Below, one piece after another: positions 33,997-44,825 of a DNA stretch of 64,000 nucleotides. Origin of the DNA: Chrysaora quinquecirrha (Eukaryota; Cnidaria; Scyphozoa; Semaeostomeae; Pelagiidae); contig JACTAT010000072.1 in the NCBI GenBank assembly GCA_014526335.1, positions 1 through 64,000 of the forward strand, given 5' to 3'. The first letter of the stretch is position 1; each line of letters starts with the position of its first letter. Below the pieces are notes generated by a model. It searched no databases, was not told where the DNA came from, and saw only the letters and a program-made list of their open reading frames with translations. The translations under genes were made by a program, and so were the position numbers.

Positions 33997-35492
33997 CTAC
34001 TTGTTGGAGGTAAATTCTCGCTTGAACAACCCTTTTGGTGCAATGATATCTTCGATATTCGTCAATATCGTTAACGGAACTTGATCTGTTATACATGAGC
34101 ATAACAAATCTTTCAACCTGACTATATCATTTTCATTTGGCTCAGCGGTTTCGCAATTTGAAAGTCTACAAAAGAAAGAAGGAATGATGAATGCTATGCA
34201 TTTGTTGCAATGCATGACCAACCGTATGTGAAGAGTATTCTGCACTAGAAATAGGTGTCAAGCGGAAAGTAAATACGTTGAGTATGAAAGCTTACTTGAT
34301 AAAGGTTTCCGTTATCTCTGGGAAAATTCTCCATGTAGACCAGGCAATCTTTTTTCCTTTTCCGAAGAACGCTGACACAGTGTCACAGCCAGTGAACGAG
34401 TACCAAAATAGCATTCCTCTGCAGATATCATATCCCAATCGTCCAGCATATTCATCTATTGGCAACCACTTTCTTGTCTTCCCTACACCAAACTCGATCC
34501 AAAGCTCGTCAAGGTTCAGATCATCGAAGAAAGACACGGCTAGTACAACTACATCTGTGCCAACCGTACGCAAGGTGACTTTTTTGTGACCACAGCTAGC
34601 AGCGTGTTTCACTCTCTCTTGTGTCGTTCTTTAAGCTGGTCTTCAAATAGCTATCAAATACCACATTGATTCGTTTAATACTGCAATTATAGTTCATCAG
34701 ATCCTTCTTGACGGCCTTACAGAACAGCTCTCGACTGTAGTCACCATATGTTTGACTGGGCTTGGGCTTCAGCATTTGCACTAAGGCTGCTCCATCAATT
34801 ATTTTAACTGTTACTCCAGTTGGTTCTGATTCTTTGGTCGACCGGTAGTTTTGAAGACATTTAAGAAAATCTGACTTATTTCATTTGCGCAGCCTGCCGT
34901 ATTCTGAGAGGCAAGGGAGGTATGCATGATCCTCATGAGCAAAAAAGTCTGCTGTGTCTCCGCTTCTTGACTGACATGCAACATATAGAGAAGCGTAAAG
35001 CTTGCAGTCCTGTTTAACTGAAGCCATTTTCAATTTTCCTTTTGACGTGGAGACAGTATTTTTCGAACGAAATAGGTCCAGAGAATTTCTTTTAATTGGG
35101 TCATAAATTGATTTGCTGCATGTGATTATCCTTTCCTGGATGTAATCCTGGTACTGCTGATTGCCTATTTGTTTAGCTTTTGCAACCGACTTCACAGCTG
35201 ATTCATTCATTATTGTCCTTTTCATTACTGGCATTAAGTGAGCGCTTTCCGAGAAAGGATTTCCAATCTCTTTACATGTTTTCTTTAAAGATTGTACATG
35301 ATTGCCGAAACGCTTTTCGCAAGATGTTGAACTTTCATGATGAGGTAAGGCAAGCTGGTTACCACTTTCGGCACTTTCTTCGAATTCAGTTACTATTCTT
35401 GCTATTTCAGGCCCACCAACCATCCATTTGAGTAGAAAATCGTCATTTTCCAAAATACTGACGGCACCGCCATCTCTTTTCACTATTTTCAC
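33997..35492 (-). pseudogene. FEN1/XPG-like nuclease-family gene, lineage C, internally deleted
   Basis: The N-terminal part (34881-35492) has R-D-G-G-A-V, W-M-V-G-G-P-E-I-A-R, G-N-P-F and L-S-E-Y-G-R-L-R, all hallmarks of this family as I remember it. A TGA at 34878-34880 interrupts the frame, which then continues through D-G-A-A-L-V-Q-M-L-K-P-K. Near 34610 the sequence jumps to V-K-H-A-A-S-C-G-H, so the E-E-A-D region and its surroundings (perhaps 150 codons) are deleted, with a frame change. Then follow T-V-G-T-D-V-V-V-L-A-V and S-F-T-G-C-D-T-V-S-A-F-F-G-K-G-K-K. An intron (34166-34295) leads to a last exon (33997-34165). The second Asp-rich motif and G-C-D are kept, but the loss of the acidic motif would abolish nuclease activity. 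Confidence 0.65.
34166..34295 (-). other. Intron in lineage C gene
   Basis: A 130-bp GT-AG intron (GTAAGC ... TCTTTTGTAG) follows the F-I-K codons. Splicing joins the frame to L-S-N-C-E-T-A-E in the last exon. Confidence 0.6.
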
Positions 35493-35552
35493 TAATTCAT
35501 TGTTCTATTTTGATTTATGATTTTGAGTTTTGTCGTATTTTCGAAAATGTTG

Positions 35553-35576
35553 TGACGTCATCGATAAATGACGTCA
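35553..35576. promoter_or_regulatory. Paired CRE-type sites, right TIR of element C
   Basis: TGACGTCA at 35553-35560 and 35569-35576, separated by TCGATAAA. This side, with TCATCGAT, is the closest match to the palindrome in foldback A1. Confidence 0.45.
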
Positions 35577-35878
35577 TAGTTTAAATTTTTGTACGCATGA
35601 TAATGAAAATATTTTTCTGAGATAAACTATATTGATCTCTCTGATCACGAATTTGTAGTTTTATGAAGCTGTCATGCGTAGTTATATATTAATTGGTAGT
35701 TTTCTCATTGGGGACTGGGTACAAGTATTTGACTCTAAAAATAGCATTTGGGGCAAATTCAGATTGGGGTTCCGACCCTATTTTTTCAGCATGTTGAACT
35801 CTATATGTGTGCCAAGTTTTATGTTGGTATCATAAAATGCACGATGGTTGTGAAAATTGACTCTAAGCTCCCCCACTA

Positions 35879-37394
35879 TAATAATTCCCACACGGTTTCT
35901 TGATCACAATACCTTTTGACATTGTGCTGAGCCATCAAGAGAGATGGGTATTTCTATAAAGGAACAAGAAAGAAGCAAGTGACCCGGATTATCTTCAATC
36001 TCCGGCCGGAAAGAAGACAACTAGGTACTAGTGCGTGCAAAAAGATTGCATTTATAAGCGATTTCCATATTTTAAGGTGGAGTTGCTAGAAAATTCCAGA
36101 TGCCATAACTCTCAAAGTGAGTCACAAAAAGCTCTTCAGAGATCAGTCGGACGTGTACTTATAATATTACAATAAAACTGGTTTCAGATGAGTTGAAATA
36201 AATAGATTACTTATCTACACTTTCTTCATCAAATGCACACACAATTCATGTTGTAGTTATGATTTTTCTAGTTGGACAACTTTTATTTTGTGAAAAAATA
36301 CAATGTTAAATTCTTTTTTCGTCTCTTTGAGCCAAACAAGAAATGACAAGTACTGAGTTCTGGGGTCGAGTAGCCAAAGAGATCTGGACACTAGTCACAT
36401 GTTTTTAAATATTCTTCGGTAGATATATTTTTCATTCATTCGTTCTCGTTTTTGTTTGCTCTCACGTTAACGTTAAAGTTCTCACGTTTAAATATAACGA
36501 AATTTACGATGTTTGATTTAGTTAGGTGTTTCGTATATATTTCATGATGTTTTGTGTATATTTAACAACGTGTTGTCTCTTTCTGTACTTCACAAGCCTT
36601 CACAAGAAGTCCGCGAAATTATAAGATCCGTATTATAGACCTGAGCCCGATGAAAAGTCTACACTGCGGACCTTCGAAAACTGTGGACTTTATCAAAACA
36701 CTCAGTTTCTGCTCATGATGGGTGATCGTTTCTGCAAATAAGTTGGTAATTTATCAACAAGACTAAGTTTTATTTTGTGAAAATTCGCAATGCTAAATTA
36801 ATTTTTTTGACTATTTCAGCCAAACAAGAAAGGTCCGCGAAATTCTAAGGTCTGCATTATAGACCTGAGCCCGATGAAAAGTCTACACAGCGGACCTTGG
36901 AAAACGGCAGACCAATAAACAAAGGTCCGAAGGATGTTAAATTTCTTTGTATAAACATACCACAGGATTAAGGAACAGAAATCTGCTTTTAGGCCATTCT
37001 GAGCTTCTACCGTTCATTCAAAATAGTCATTATTCAGCAGATTGTTAAAAGCAATATATGACCCCAAATCGAAGAATAACTACTTTACCTTCAATGGGGA
37101 ACATTTCCTCAAAGCAATGGTACAACAGTGGGATCATCTTTTGCACAAAAACTTTGAACATTGATTTAAACGAGACAGCAAATGAATTGTATAGTGATGT
37201 TGTAGCCTCTCAAGGCCAGTGGGGAGGCTTTAAGGCAGAAGTTTGTTAGGAAAAACAGAACTTTTATAATTGTTTATGCAATTTTGATGACATGCAAGGG
37301 CTTGTTAAACATAATGGCAAGACCAGGTGCAGTCCGCATGATCCTAAGTTACTCATGTACTCCTAGTTGATGCAAACAGAATTCCTTCTAAATA
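35879..37394. other. Intergenic DNA with short direct repeats
   Basis: No gene recognised. Two imperfect direct repeats are clear. One runs 36608-36676 and 36834-36906 and contains 'gacctgagcccgatgaaaag'. The other covers about 36275-36350 and 36763-36832 and contains 'agccaaacaagaaa'. A 63-codon plus frame (37058-37249) is not recognisable. Confidence 0.5.
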
Positions 37395-37764
37395 GTCCGG
37401 TGGCCAAATGCGAATTTCAAGGATGACCTTGACATCGAGTACATATGGGTTTTTATTTTATTTTCTGGTTATATGGTGAAAGAAGACTCGAAAAAGCCAA
37501 ACTTGCCCCTTCTAAGTGTTGGGCAAATTTTTTTATGATCCGCGGAAGATGCGTCATGTCCAAGGTAAAAAATTCATCGAAAAAATTTTATAAATTGTCA
37601 AAACATGGTATTGTTTGGTCTCATTCGAATGGAAATTGACTCTAGATTCCAAATATAGTATCAATATTAGTCTCCGCATATAAAAATAAAAATATATTGC
37701 TCAAGGAATTGGACTTTTATAAACAAAAATCAAAAAGTAAATGTTAAATTAAAAATGTTCTTGA

Positions 37765-38315
37765 AAAATTATCGTTAGTTAGTTAGCATAGCTTGTATGT
37801 TAGTGACTTAGCTAGTTAACTTTAGAAGATTGTAAGTTAGTAAGTAAGTCAGTTACCATATTAGTTAGTTAGTTAAATTTAGTTTGTTTGTTAGTTTGTT
37901 AGGTAATTTATTTGTTGGTTTGTTAGTTAGTTAAATAGTTAGTTTGTTTTATTAGATAGTCTTATCGCTAGTTAGTTACGTAGTTACTTACTTAGTTGGT
38001 TAGTTAGTTAGTCCGTTAGTTATTTAGTTGTTACTTAAGTAGCATAGCTTGTAAGCTAGTCAGTTTGTTAGTTCGCTGCTTAAGAAGATTTTAAGTTAGT
38101 TAGTAAGTTAATTTGTTAGTTTGCTAGTTAGTTAGGTTTATAGTTAGTCAGTAAGCTACTTAGTTAGAATACCTTGTAAATAAGTCAGTTTGTTCGTTAG
38201 CTACTTTTGAAGATAGTAAGTTAGTTAGTAAGTTACTTTATTAGTTAGCTAGTTAGTTAGGTAACTAGCTAGATAGTTGTTAGTTAGTTAGTTAGTTAAT
38301 TAGTTGATTAGTTGA

Positions 38316-38347
<32 letters not shown>

Positions 38348-39515
38348 CTACTCAGTTAGTAAGTTAGTCAGTTAGTTAGTTATTCAGTTAGTTAGTTATT
38401 TAGTTAGTTAGTTAGTTAGTTACTTAAGTAGCATAACTTGTAAGTTAGTCAGTTTGTTAGTTAGCTATTTTAGAATATTGTAAGTCAGTCAGTCATTTAG
38501 TTCGTTAGCTATTTTAGAAGATAGTAAGGTGGATAGTAAGTTACTTTGTTAGTAAGCTAGTTAGTTACGCAACTAGCTAGATAGTTGTTAGTTAGTCAGT
38601 TAGTTAGCTAGTTAGTTAGTTATTTAGTTAGTTAGTTAGTTGGTTAGTTAGCTAGTTAGTTAGTTATTTAGTTAGTTAGTTACTTAAGTAGCATAGCTTG
38701 TGAGTTAGTCAGTTTGTTAGTTAGCTATTTTAGAAGATAGTAAGGTGGATAGAAAGTTACTTTGTCAGTTAGCTAGTTAGTTACGTAACTAGCTAGATAG
38801 CTGTTAGTTAGTTAGTGAGTTAGCTAGTTAGTTAGTTATTTAGTTAGTTAGTTGGTTAGTTAGCTAGTTAGTTAGTTATTTAGTTAGTTAGTTACTTAAG
38901 TAGCATAGCTTGTGAGTTAGTCAGTTTGTTAGTTAGCTATTTTAGAAGATAGTAAGGTGGATAGTAAGTTACTTTGTCAGTTAGCTAGTTAGTTACGTAA
39001 CTAGCTAGATAGCTGTTAGTTAGTTAGTGAGTTAGCTAGTTAGTTAGTTATTTAGTTAGTTAGTTAGTTAGTTAGCTAGTTAGTTAGTTATTTAGTCAGT
39101 TAATTACTTAAGTAGCATAGCTTGTACGTTAGTCAGTTTGTTAGTTAGCTATTTTCGAATATTGTGACTCAGTTCGTCAGTTTGTTCGTTAGCTACTTTA
39201 GAAGATAGTAAGTAAGCTAGTAAGTTACTTTGTTAGTTAGCTACTTAGTTAGATAACAAGCTAGATATTTGTTAGCAAGTTAGTGTTAGTTAGTTAGTTT
39301 GTTAATAAGTTAGTTAGTAAGTTTGTTATTTAGTTAGTTAGTTAGTTCGTTAGTTAGTCAGTCAGCTAGCTTGTTAGGTAATTAGTTTGTTTGTTTTTAA
39401 GTTAATAAGATTGATTAAGTTAATTAGTTGTATTAGTTAGTTAGCTAGCTAGTTAGTTTCTAAGCTGCATAGTTACTTAGTTAGTTAGTTAGTTAGTTTG
39501 TTAGTTAGCTAACTA
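37765..39515. repeat. TTAG array, left arm of copy 1
   Basis: Degenerate (TTAG)n with higher-order units of about 211 bp, marked by 'cttaagtagcatagcttg' near 38683, 38894 and 39104, plus more distant copies near 38033 and 38413. Confidence 0.85.
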
Positions 39516-39554
39516 CAATGCCTGCCAGAATTACTTGGAACGCCCATCATATTT

Positions 39555-40275
39555 GTAGGCTTAACTAAGTAACTTACAAGATACGCTAACTAACTAACTA
39601 AATAACTAACAAACTAACTATTTAGTTATCTTACTAACTAAGTTACTAACTAAGTAGTTATCTAACTAATCAACTACTAATTAACTGACTAACTAACTTA
39701 GTATCTTCCAAAGTAGCTAACTAACTAACTGACTAACTTACAAGATAAGCTAAGTAACTAACTAACTTACTAACTAACTGACTTATTAAGTAACTAACTA
39801 ACTAACTAACTAACTAACTAGCTAACTAACTAACTTACTATCTTCCAAGGTAACTAACTTAATAACTAACTTACTATCTCCCAAATTAGCTAACTAACGA
39901 ACTGAGTAACGTGCAAGCTATGCTAACTAACAAACTGACTAAATATAATAAATATAAATATAACTAAATATTACTAAATATAACTAGTTACCTAACTAAT
40001 TAACTACCCTTTGTAACTAAGTAACTAACCAACTTAATATCTTCGAAAGTAGCTTACTTATTACCCGACTAACTAAGAAGCTACGCTAGATAACTAACTA
40101 CCAGACTAACTAACTAAGTAACAAACTCAGTATCTAACTAACTCACAACTAATTAACTATCTAACTAAATAACAAACTAACTAATTACCTAACCAACTCG
40201 CTAATTACTAACTTACTTACTATTTTAGTATATGCTATGCTTACAAGCTATGCTAACTAAATAACTAAAGATAAT
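39555..40275. repeat. CTAA array, right arm of copy 1
   Basis: Inverted counterpart of the TTAG array, shorter and more degenerate. Confidence 0.85.
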
Positions 40276-40636
40276 TTTTCAAAGAGCATTTTTCTTAGCT
40301 TTTCTTTTTTTGATTTTTTTTTATAAAAATCAAATGTCTTGAGCAATATCTTTGATCAATATATACAGAATCTAACCTTATTGCCAAATTCGGAATCTAC
40401 AGTCAATTTCCATTCGAATGAGACCAAACAATACCATGTTTTGACAATTTATCAAAATTTTTCCATGAAATTTTGCCTTGGACATGACGTATCTTCGCAG
40501 GTCGTAAAAAAAATTTGCCCAACACTTGAAGGGCAAGTTTGGCTTTTTCGAGTCTTCTATGACTATATAAACAGAAAATAAAATAAAAACCCATATGTAC
40601 TCGATGTCAAGGTCATCTCAACTGGCCACCGGACTA

Positions 40637-40853
40637 AAAAAGTTACTTCAAAATTTAAAATGGTAAGCAAGACATATGCAACAGATAGATGCAATATATG
40701 CAAAAAATATAAGCAATATGTGTAAGAAATCTTCAGAAAAAGTTCAGCAGCTTTTTGTTTTCCCATGGTGCAGTGACGTAATTTGGTTAAAGGAGACTCT
40801 TTTAATGTCTGTTTAAAAGAACATCTTTAATGTTGTTTTGAACAGTAGTTTTG
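40637..40853. other. Spacer, nothing recognised
   Basis: AT-rich DNA right of the TTAG element. Confidence 0.4.
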
Positions 40854-41303
40854 CTAATGAGAGCATTTGTATATAGAATTATATAAATTGAGAATTATGT
40901 GTATAACACTTGAATTGAAGCAACTGGGCAATAGAAACGCCTTCTTTTGATTTACATGGTCATCAATCTGCGACAGGTTAAATCCAATGATTAGGTTTAT
41001 AAGTACTAGGAGTGAGTGCTGGATAGCGTCTACTTGACATTCGTTGCAGAAAGACCCATCAAGCTGTTGTTTAACTTCAAAGAGCTCTTTCCTTATCATG
41101 CAAGATGTTGTTATAATGTTCTTAAAGTCTGAATCTGCGTTTTGCTCTTCTGAATAGTTCAGTGCTGCAGCAAGGTTGTCTTTATAAGATAAGAAAATTT
41201 CTTTGTTATGGGGCGTAGCTTGTAGATTCGGATTCATTAGCAATAATTTCGCTTTCAGACCAGTGGCATTTACGCTGATGAACTCTGCAAAGCCTTCAAG
41301 CAC
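40854..41303 (-). CDS. Unrecognised 149-codon frame, possibly repeat-derived
   Basis: A complex, non-repetitive protein-like frame with D-G-S-F-C-N-E-C-Q-V-D, L-L-V-L-I-N-L-I-I-G and R-K-E-L-F-E-V. The start is uncertain because a stop lies just upstream in frame, next to a possible splice acceptor (ttaacaag). The pattern vaguely recalls the N-terminal part of large repeat-encoded cnidarian proteins that accompany the nuclease family. That is a weak memory-based impression and I do not assign a function. Confidence 0.3.
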   Translation of the reverse strand: MLEGFAEFISVNATGLKAKLLLMNPNLQATPHNKEIFLSYKDNLAAALNYSEEQNADSDFKNIITTSCMIRKELFEVKQQLDGSFCNECQVDAIQHSLLVLINLIIGFNLSQIDDHVNQKKAFLLPSCFNSSVIHIILNLYNSIYKCSH

Positions 41304-42668
41304 TTGTTAATAGTATTTATTACTTTCTGAAAGGTTGACGTATGGTGCGACTTGCATGCTTGATTGCAATGTTTCTTGAACATAATTCAAAACCTCTATG
41401 AAAGCCAGCTCTTCGTAGCTCTTTTGTGTATTTCTTTTTTCTTTTTTACCATTATTCATAAAACTTCCGAGGCCTTATTAAATCTTGTTATACATCTCTA
41501 GTGGTAGCAAGCATCCCTAGGAATTCATATCCCCCTCCGACACTTCAGCTATGAGCTTCTTATCTCCCATCTCAGTGGCACACTGCCTAATGGTTCTGTC
41601 CTTCTTGAATGTAGATACACAATGTAAAATATCAAGTCCCTTTTCTTGCTGCTTTCCTTCTTCAGATGGTAGACGCCCTTTTTCATAAAAAAAGAAACAA
41701 ATGTCAGATTTTTGTTGTGTTTCAATACAAAGTAGTTAGTTTTCGTGGGGGTGATGAAGCATCTTGGTGAGCTGACATTGCCAATTGTCTCTTGGCCATT
41801 CTTTTTAGTCTGCAAGACAATTAATAAAAATATAATAACTGACAGGCTGTAGCCGATTCGGGAGCCAATAAATTTTAATCAATATATCACATGGCTTTGA
41901 TGGTCTACAAAGTTGAAAAACAAGCTAGTGATTTGGTACTCTACTTCTGCTTCAGTGGCAAATTACTAGACGTTAATGTTTATGTTCTGCAAGAAACAGA
42001 GACTGGACTTCACACTCTTTCGATTATGGCTTAAAACATAATTAGTAAGCACGTAATTTGAGTGAATCATTGCATTGACCCTGAAGTTCATATGATCTAG
42101 TTTGTATATTTGTTAAACATGCTATATTCCAGTAGTTGAGGTGAGATATTGTTGTTATTGATTGGTATTCTCCATACTTTTGATTTTCATATTCTGCTTA
42201 GCAGAAATTCAGTCATCCATTCATTTAAAGTGCTAATGCAGTAAAAATTTAACATACAGTTTTTGCTTTAAATGAAAATGTCATATTTTCTGATTTGTTT
42301 CATACAATTATATTAGCTGTTTTCTGATTAAGCGATTTCTTTTTAAGAATATTTAGAAAGATGCACTTCATAAGACTTAGCTTCTCATCTGCGATGTCAC
42401 AATAACGACTCACGTTTTTCTGTCTATAGGATTTTGTATGGAAAATGACCAGCAGGTGTTATATTTTTTCATTGCTCATGTTAAGTTAGACTGATTTCTA
42501 TTGTGAAAACAGAAGTTAAAGCGCAATCTTTTTAAATAATTTTATTAAAGTGATTTAAATAATTTTAGGTTCTGTTTTGAGCTTGAAATTACAAATTTTT
42601 TTTATAAGAAAGTTGTTTATAGGAAAGTAGTGCTCAACGTCTCAAAAATGTAAGAAAGTTCAATACTG
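41304..42668. other. AT-rich DNA up to the scaffold gap
   Basis: No gene supported. The minus frame 41549-41815 is unremarkable. The last 75 bp (42594-42668) match 57975-58046 (words 'aagaaagtagtgctcaac' and 'aagaaagttcaatactg') and are cut by the gap. Confidence 0.5.
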
Positions 42669-43168
42669 NNNNNNNNNNNNNNNNNNNNNNNNNNNNNNNN
42701 NNNNNNNNNNNNNNNNNNNNNNNNNNNNNNNNNNNNNNNNNNNNNNNNNNNNNNNNNNNNNNNNNNNNNNNNNNNNNNNNNNNNNNNNNNNNNNNNNNNN
42801 NNNNNNNNNNNNNNNNNNNNNNNNNNNNNNNNNNNNNNNNNNNNNNNNNNNNNNNNNNNNNNNNNNNNNNNNNNNNNNNNNNNNNNNNNNNNNNNNNNNN
42901 NNNNNNNNNNNNNNNNNNNNNNNNNNNNNNNNNNNNNNNNNNNNNNNNNNNNNNNNNNNNNNNNNNNNNNNNNNNNNNNNNNNNNNNNNNNNNNNNNNNN
43001 NNNNNNNNNNNNNNNNNNNNNNNNNNNNNNNNNNNNNNNNNNNNNNNNNNNNNNNNNNNNNNNNNNNNNNNNNNNNNNNNNNNNNNNNNNNNNNNNNNNN
43101 NNNNNNNNNNNNNNNNNNNNNNNNNNNNNNNNNNNNNNNNNNNNNNNNNNNNNNNNNNNNNNNNNNNN
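42669..43168. other. Scaffold gap (500 N)
   Basis: Exactly 500 undetermined bases, a conventional placeholder length, so the true distance is unknown. Confidence 0.98.
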
Positions 43169-43275
43169 TTAACTTGCAGCCTTCTAAACTTTCGCTAGAG
43201 TCCGGGGAGGTTGTGGGATGCCATGGGGAGCTAACCTCCCGGACTCTAGCGAAAATTCAGAAGGCTGCAAGTTTA
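43169..43275. repeat. Perfect-stem hairpin (MITE-like) next to the gap
   Basis: Arms TTAACTTGCAGCCTTCT...GGGGAGGTT (43169-43212) and their inverse (43233-43275) enclose a loop of about 20 bases. Both outer ends approach TTAA, the target of piggyBac- and Kolobok-type elements. Confidence 0.6.
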
Positions 43276-43470
43276 AAGGCGGCAGGTTAAAAGGCAGCTG
43301 AGTGGTATCTTGTCTTTCCAAGGCTAAACTGGTACTATTATTCACCCGCATCGCGGGTGTCAAGGTAAAAACTTACCCGCATCGCTGGCGTCAAGTTTAA
43401 AAGCTAGTCTACTTGTAATGGTAAACCCATAAGAGAATTGATGGAAGGGTATTTAACTGTGGACAAAAAA
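43276..43470. repeat. Short direct repeats with a hairpin core
   Basis: The block 'acccgcatcg' plus 'gtcaag' occurs twice (near 43346 and 43376). The first copy forms a small ACCCGC/GCGGGT hairpin. Confidence 0.4.
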
Positions 43471-43474
43471 GAAC

Positions 43475-43477
43475 ATT

Positions 43478-43509
<32 letters not shown>

Positions 43510-43768
43510 AGTTATCATCACGGTCAAAATTATCATTATCGCCATCATCAACTATAACATTATAATCACAATTAGAATCATCCTGATCATCATCATCATT
43601 AACATGATCATGATCATCATCATAATGATAATCATCATCAGATCATCATCATCATTATAATCATCATGCCATCAAAATCATAATAACAATAATAATGATA
43701 ACCATCATCATCACAATCATCATTATCTTCATGTCATCAAAATCATCATCATCATCATCATTATGATA
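43475..43768. repeat. (ATC)n microsatellite
   Basis: Degenerate CAT/ATC trinucleotide array of about 290 bp. Confidence 0.9.
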
Positions 43769-44822
43769 TGAAAGCTGAAGGTCAGCCAGTGAGTCACGGA
43801 AGTTAAGGGTATCTCTGACTGTGTTCCATCCACTTGAATTCTAATGCAAACGTTTTTATACCCTGTCTGCATTCGAAAATCCTATTATGAACAGCCTAAA
43901 TAAAAGTCAAAGAGTTCGATGGTAAATGGTTAATGAAAATTTTTGCCACCAAATTTCCAGATCTACTGAGAATATTCCAAACGCTTTTACATCAACTTCA
44001 GACGCAAAATTAGCAGTATTACTGCTGCGTAAATTTGCAAATCCTATCCCTATCTCACCGCAGACTTCAATTCTAAATGTCCTTCATGAACAATAAATAT
44101 ATCACTATATGTGAACGATTTTCATTATGTGTGTTTGTGCTTTGAATTTTCAAATGAACATTCAACTCGAAACCCGAAAAATGTATGGCCTCTTAGTAGT
44201 GTTTGATATGCATTGAAATATGCCCTGTAAAAGTAAAACATAAAGTTTAGCGTGAAGTTTTATGGAAATAATCAAAGAAAGAACTCTTCTTGAAAACACA
44301 AAGAATATGAGTAAAATTCCAAAATGAATTACGGTCTCCTAGTGTCCTTTGACGTCCTTTGACCCCTGAAAACGTGAAAACGTACTTACCAAAAACGCAA
44401 AATAACCCGAAATTGCCCAAAACCAGCGAAAAGCACTAAAAATGAACTATAACTTGATGAAAAGCACCCAAAACCACCCAGAAATGTCCAATTCACCTCG
44501 AATCATTTATTTAGTGGCAGAAAATCCTTTAAAAATCACCAGAAACTCTCATGCTCTTTCAAAATTCATTCTTAACTCTTAAAATTCTACTTTCGTCTTG
44601 GGACTTTTGTTGACATAAAAGCTTTTACATCGCTGGAGTCGGAGAAGCCTTTTTGTTCACAACAGTACTGTTGTAATATTGTATTTGAGCGTGAAGTTGA
44701 GAGATATTAGGCCCAATCGCATGCTTCGAATAAATATACCGTTGGGAAAGGTATCCATTGTCTGGAAAGCGTGTTTCATTTTCATATCTCAAAATATCTT
44801 GCAAGAAAAACTACATCACAAC
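43769..44822. other. Intergenic DNA, nothing recognised
   Basis: No gene or clear repeat seen. Confidence 0.4.
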
Positions 44823-44825
44823 TAA

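Larger units (their letters stand above)
33198..35876. mobile_element. Element C: long-TIR element with nuclease-family gene
   Basis: Inverted repeats of about 360 bp bound a 2.7-kb unit: 33198-33555 pairs with 35505-35876. The tips read GTGAGGAGCTT on the left and, read inward, GTGGGGGAGCTT on the right. TA lies directly outside both ends. An AATAAT direct repeat one base further out (33189-33194 and 35880-35885) is an alternative target duplication. The interior carries a spliced minus-strand gene of the same nuclease family as lineages A and B. An internal deletion and a stop in that gene make this a non-autonomous copy. Confidence 0.75.
37395..40634. mobile_element. TTAG foldback element, copy 1
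   Basis: Terminal inverted repeats of about 340 bp (37395-37740 and 40300-40634) start GTCCGGTGGCC and end GGCCACCGGAC. TA lies outside both ends (37393-37394 and 40635-40636). Inside, the left arm is a long TTAG-based array and the right arm a CTAA-based array. The whole 3.2 kb is a giant imperfect palindrome with its centre near 39515-39575. It has no coding capacity. TA flanks fit a Tc1/mariner-type mobilisation, which is inference. Confidence 0.8.

Noticed and set aside
37765..39515. Telomere repeat
   Set aside because: The unit is TTAG, not TTAGGG or TTAGG. The array is degenerate, internal, and enclosed by transposon-like inverted ends.
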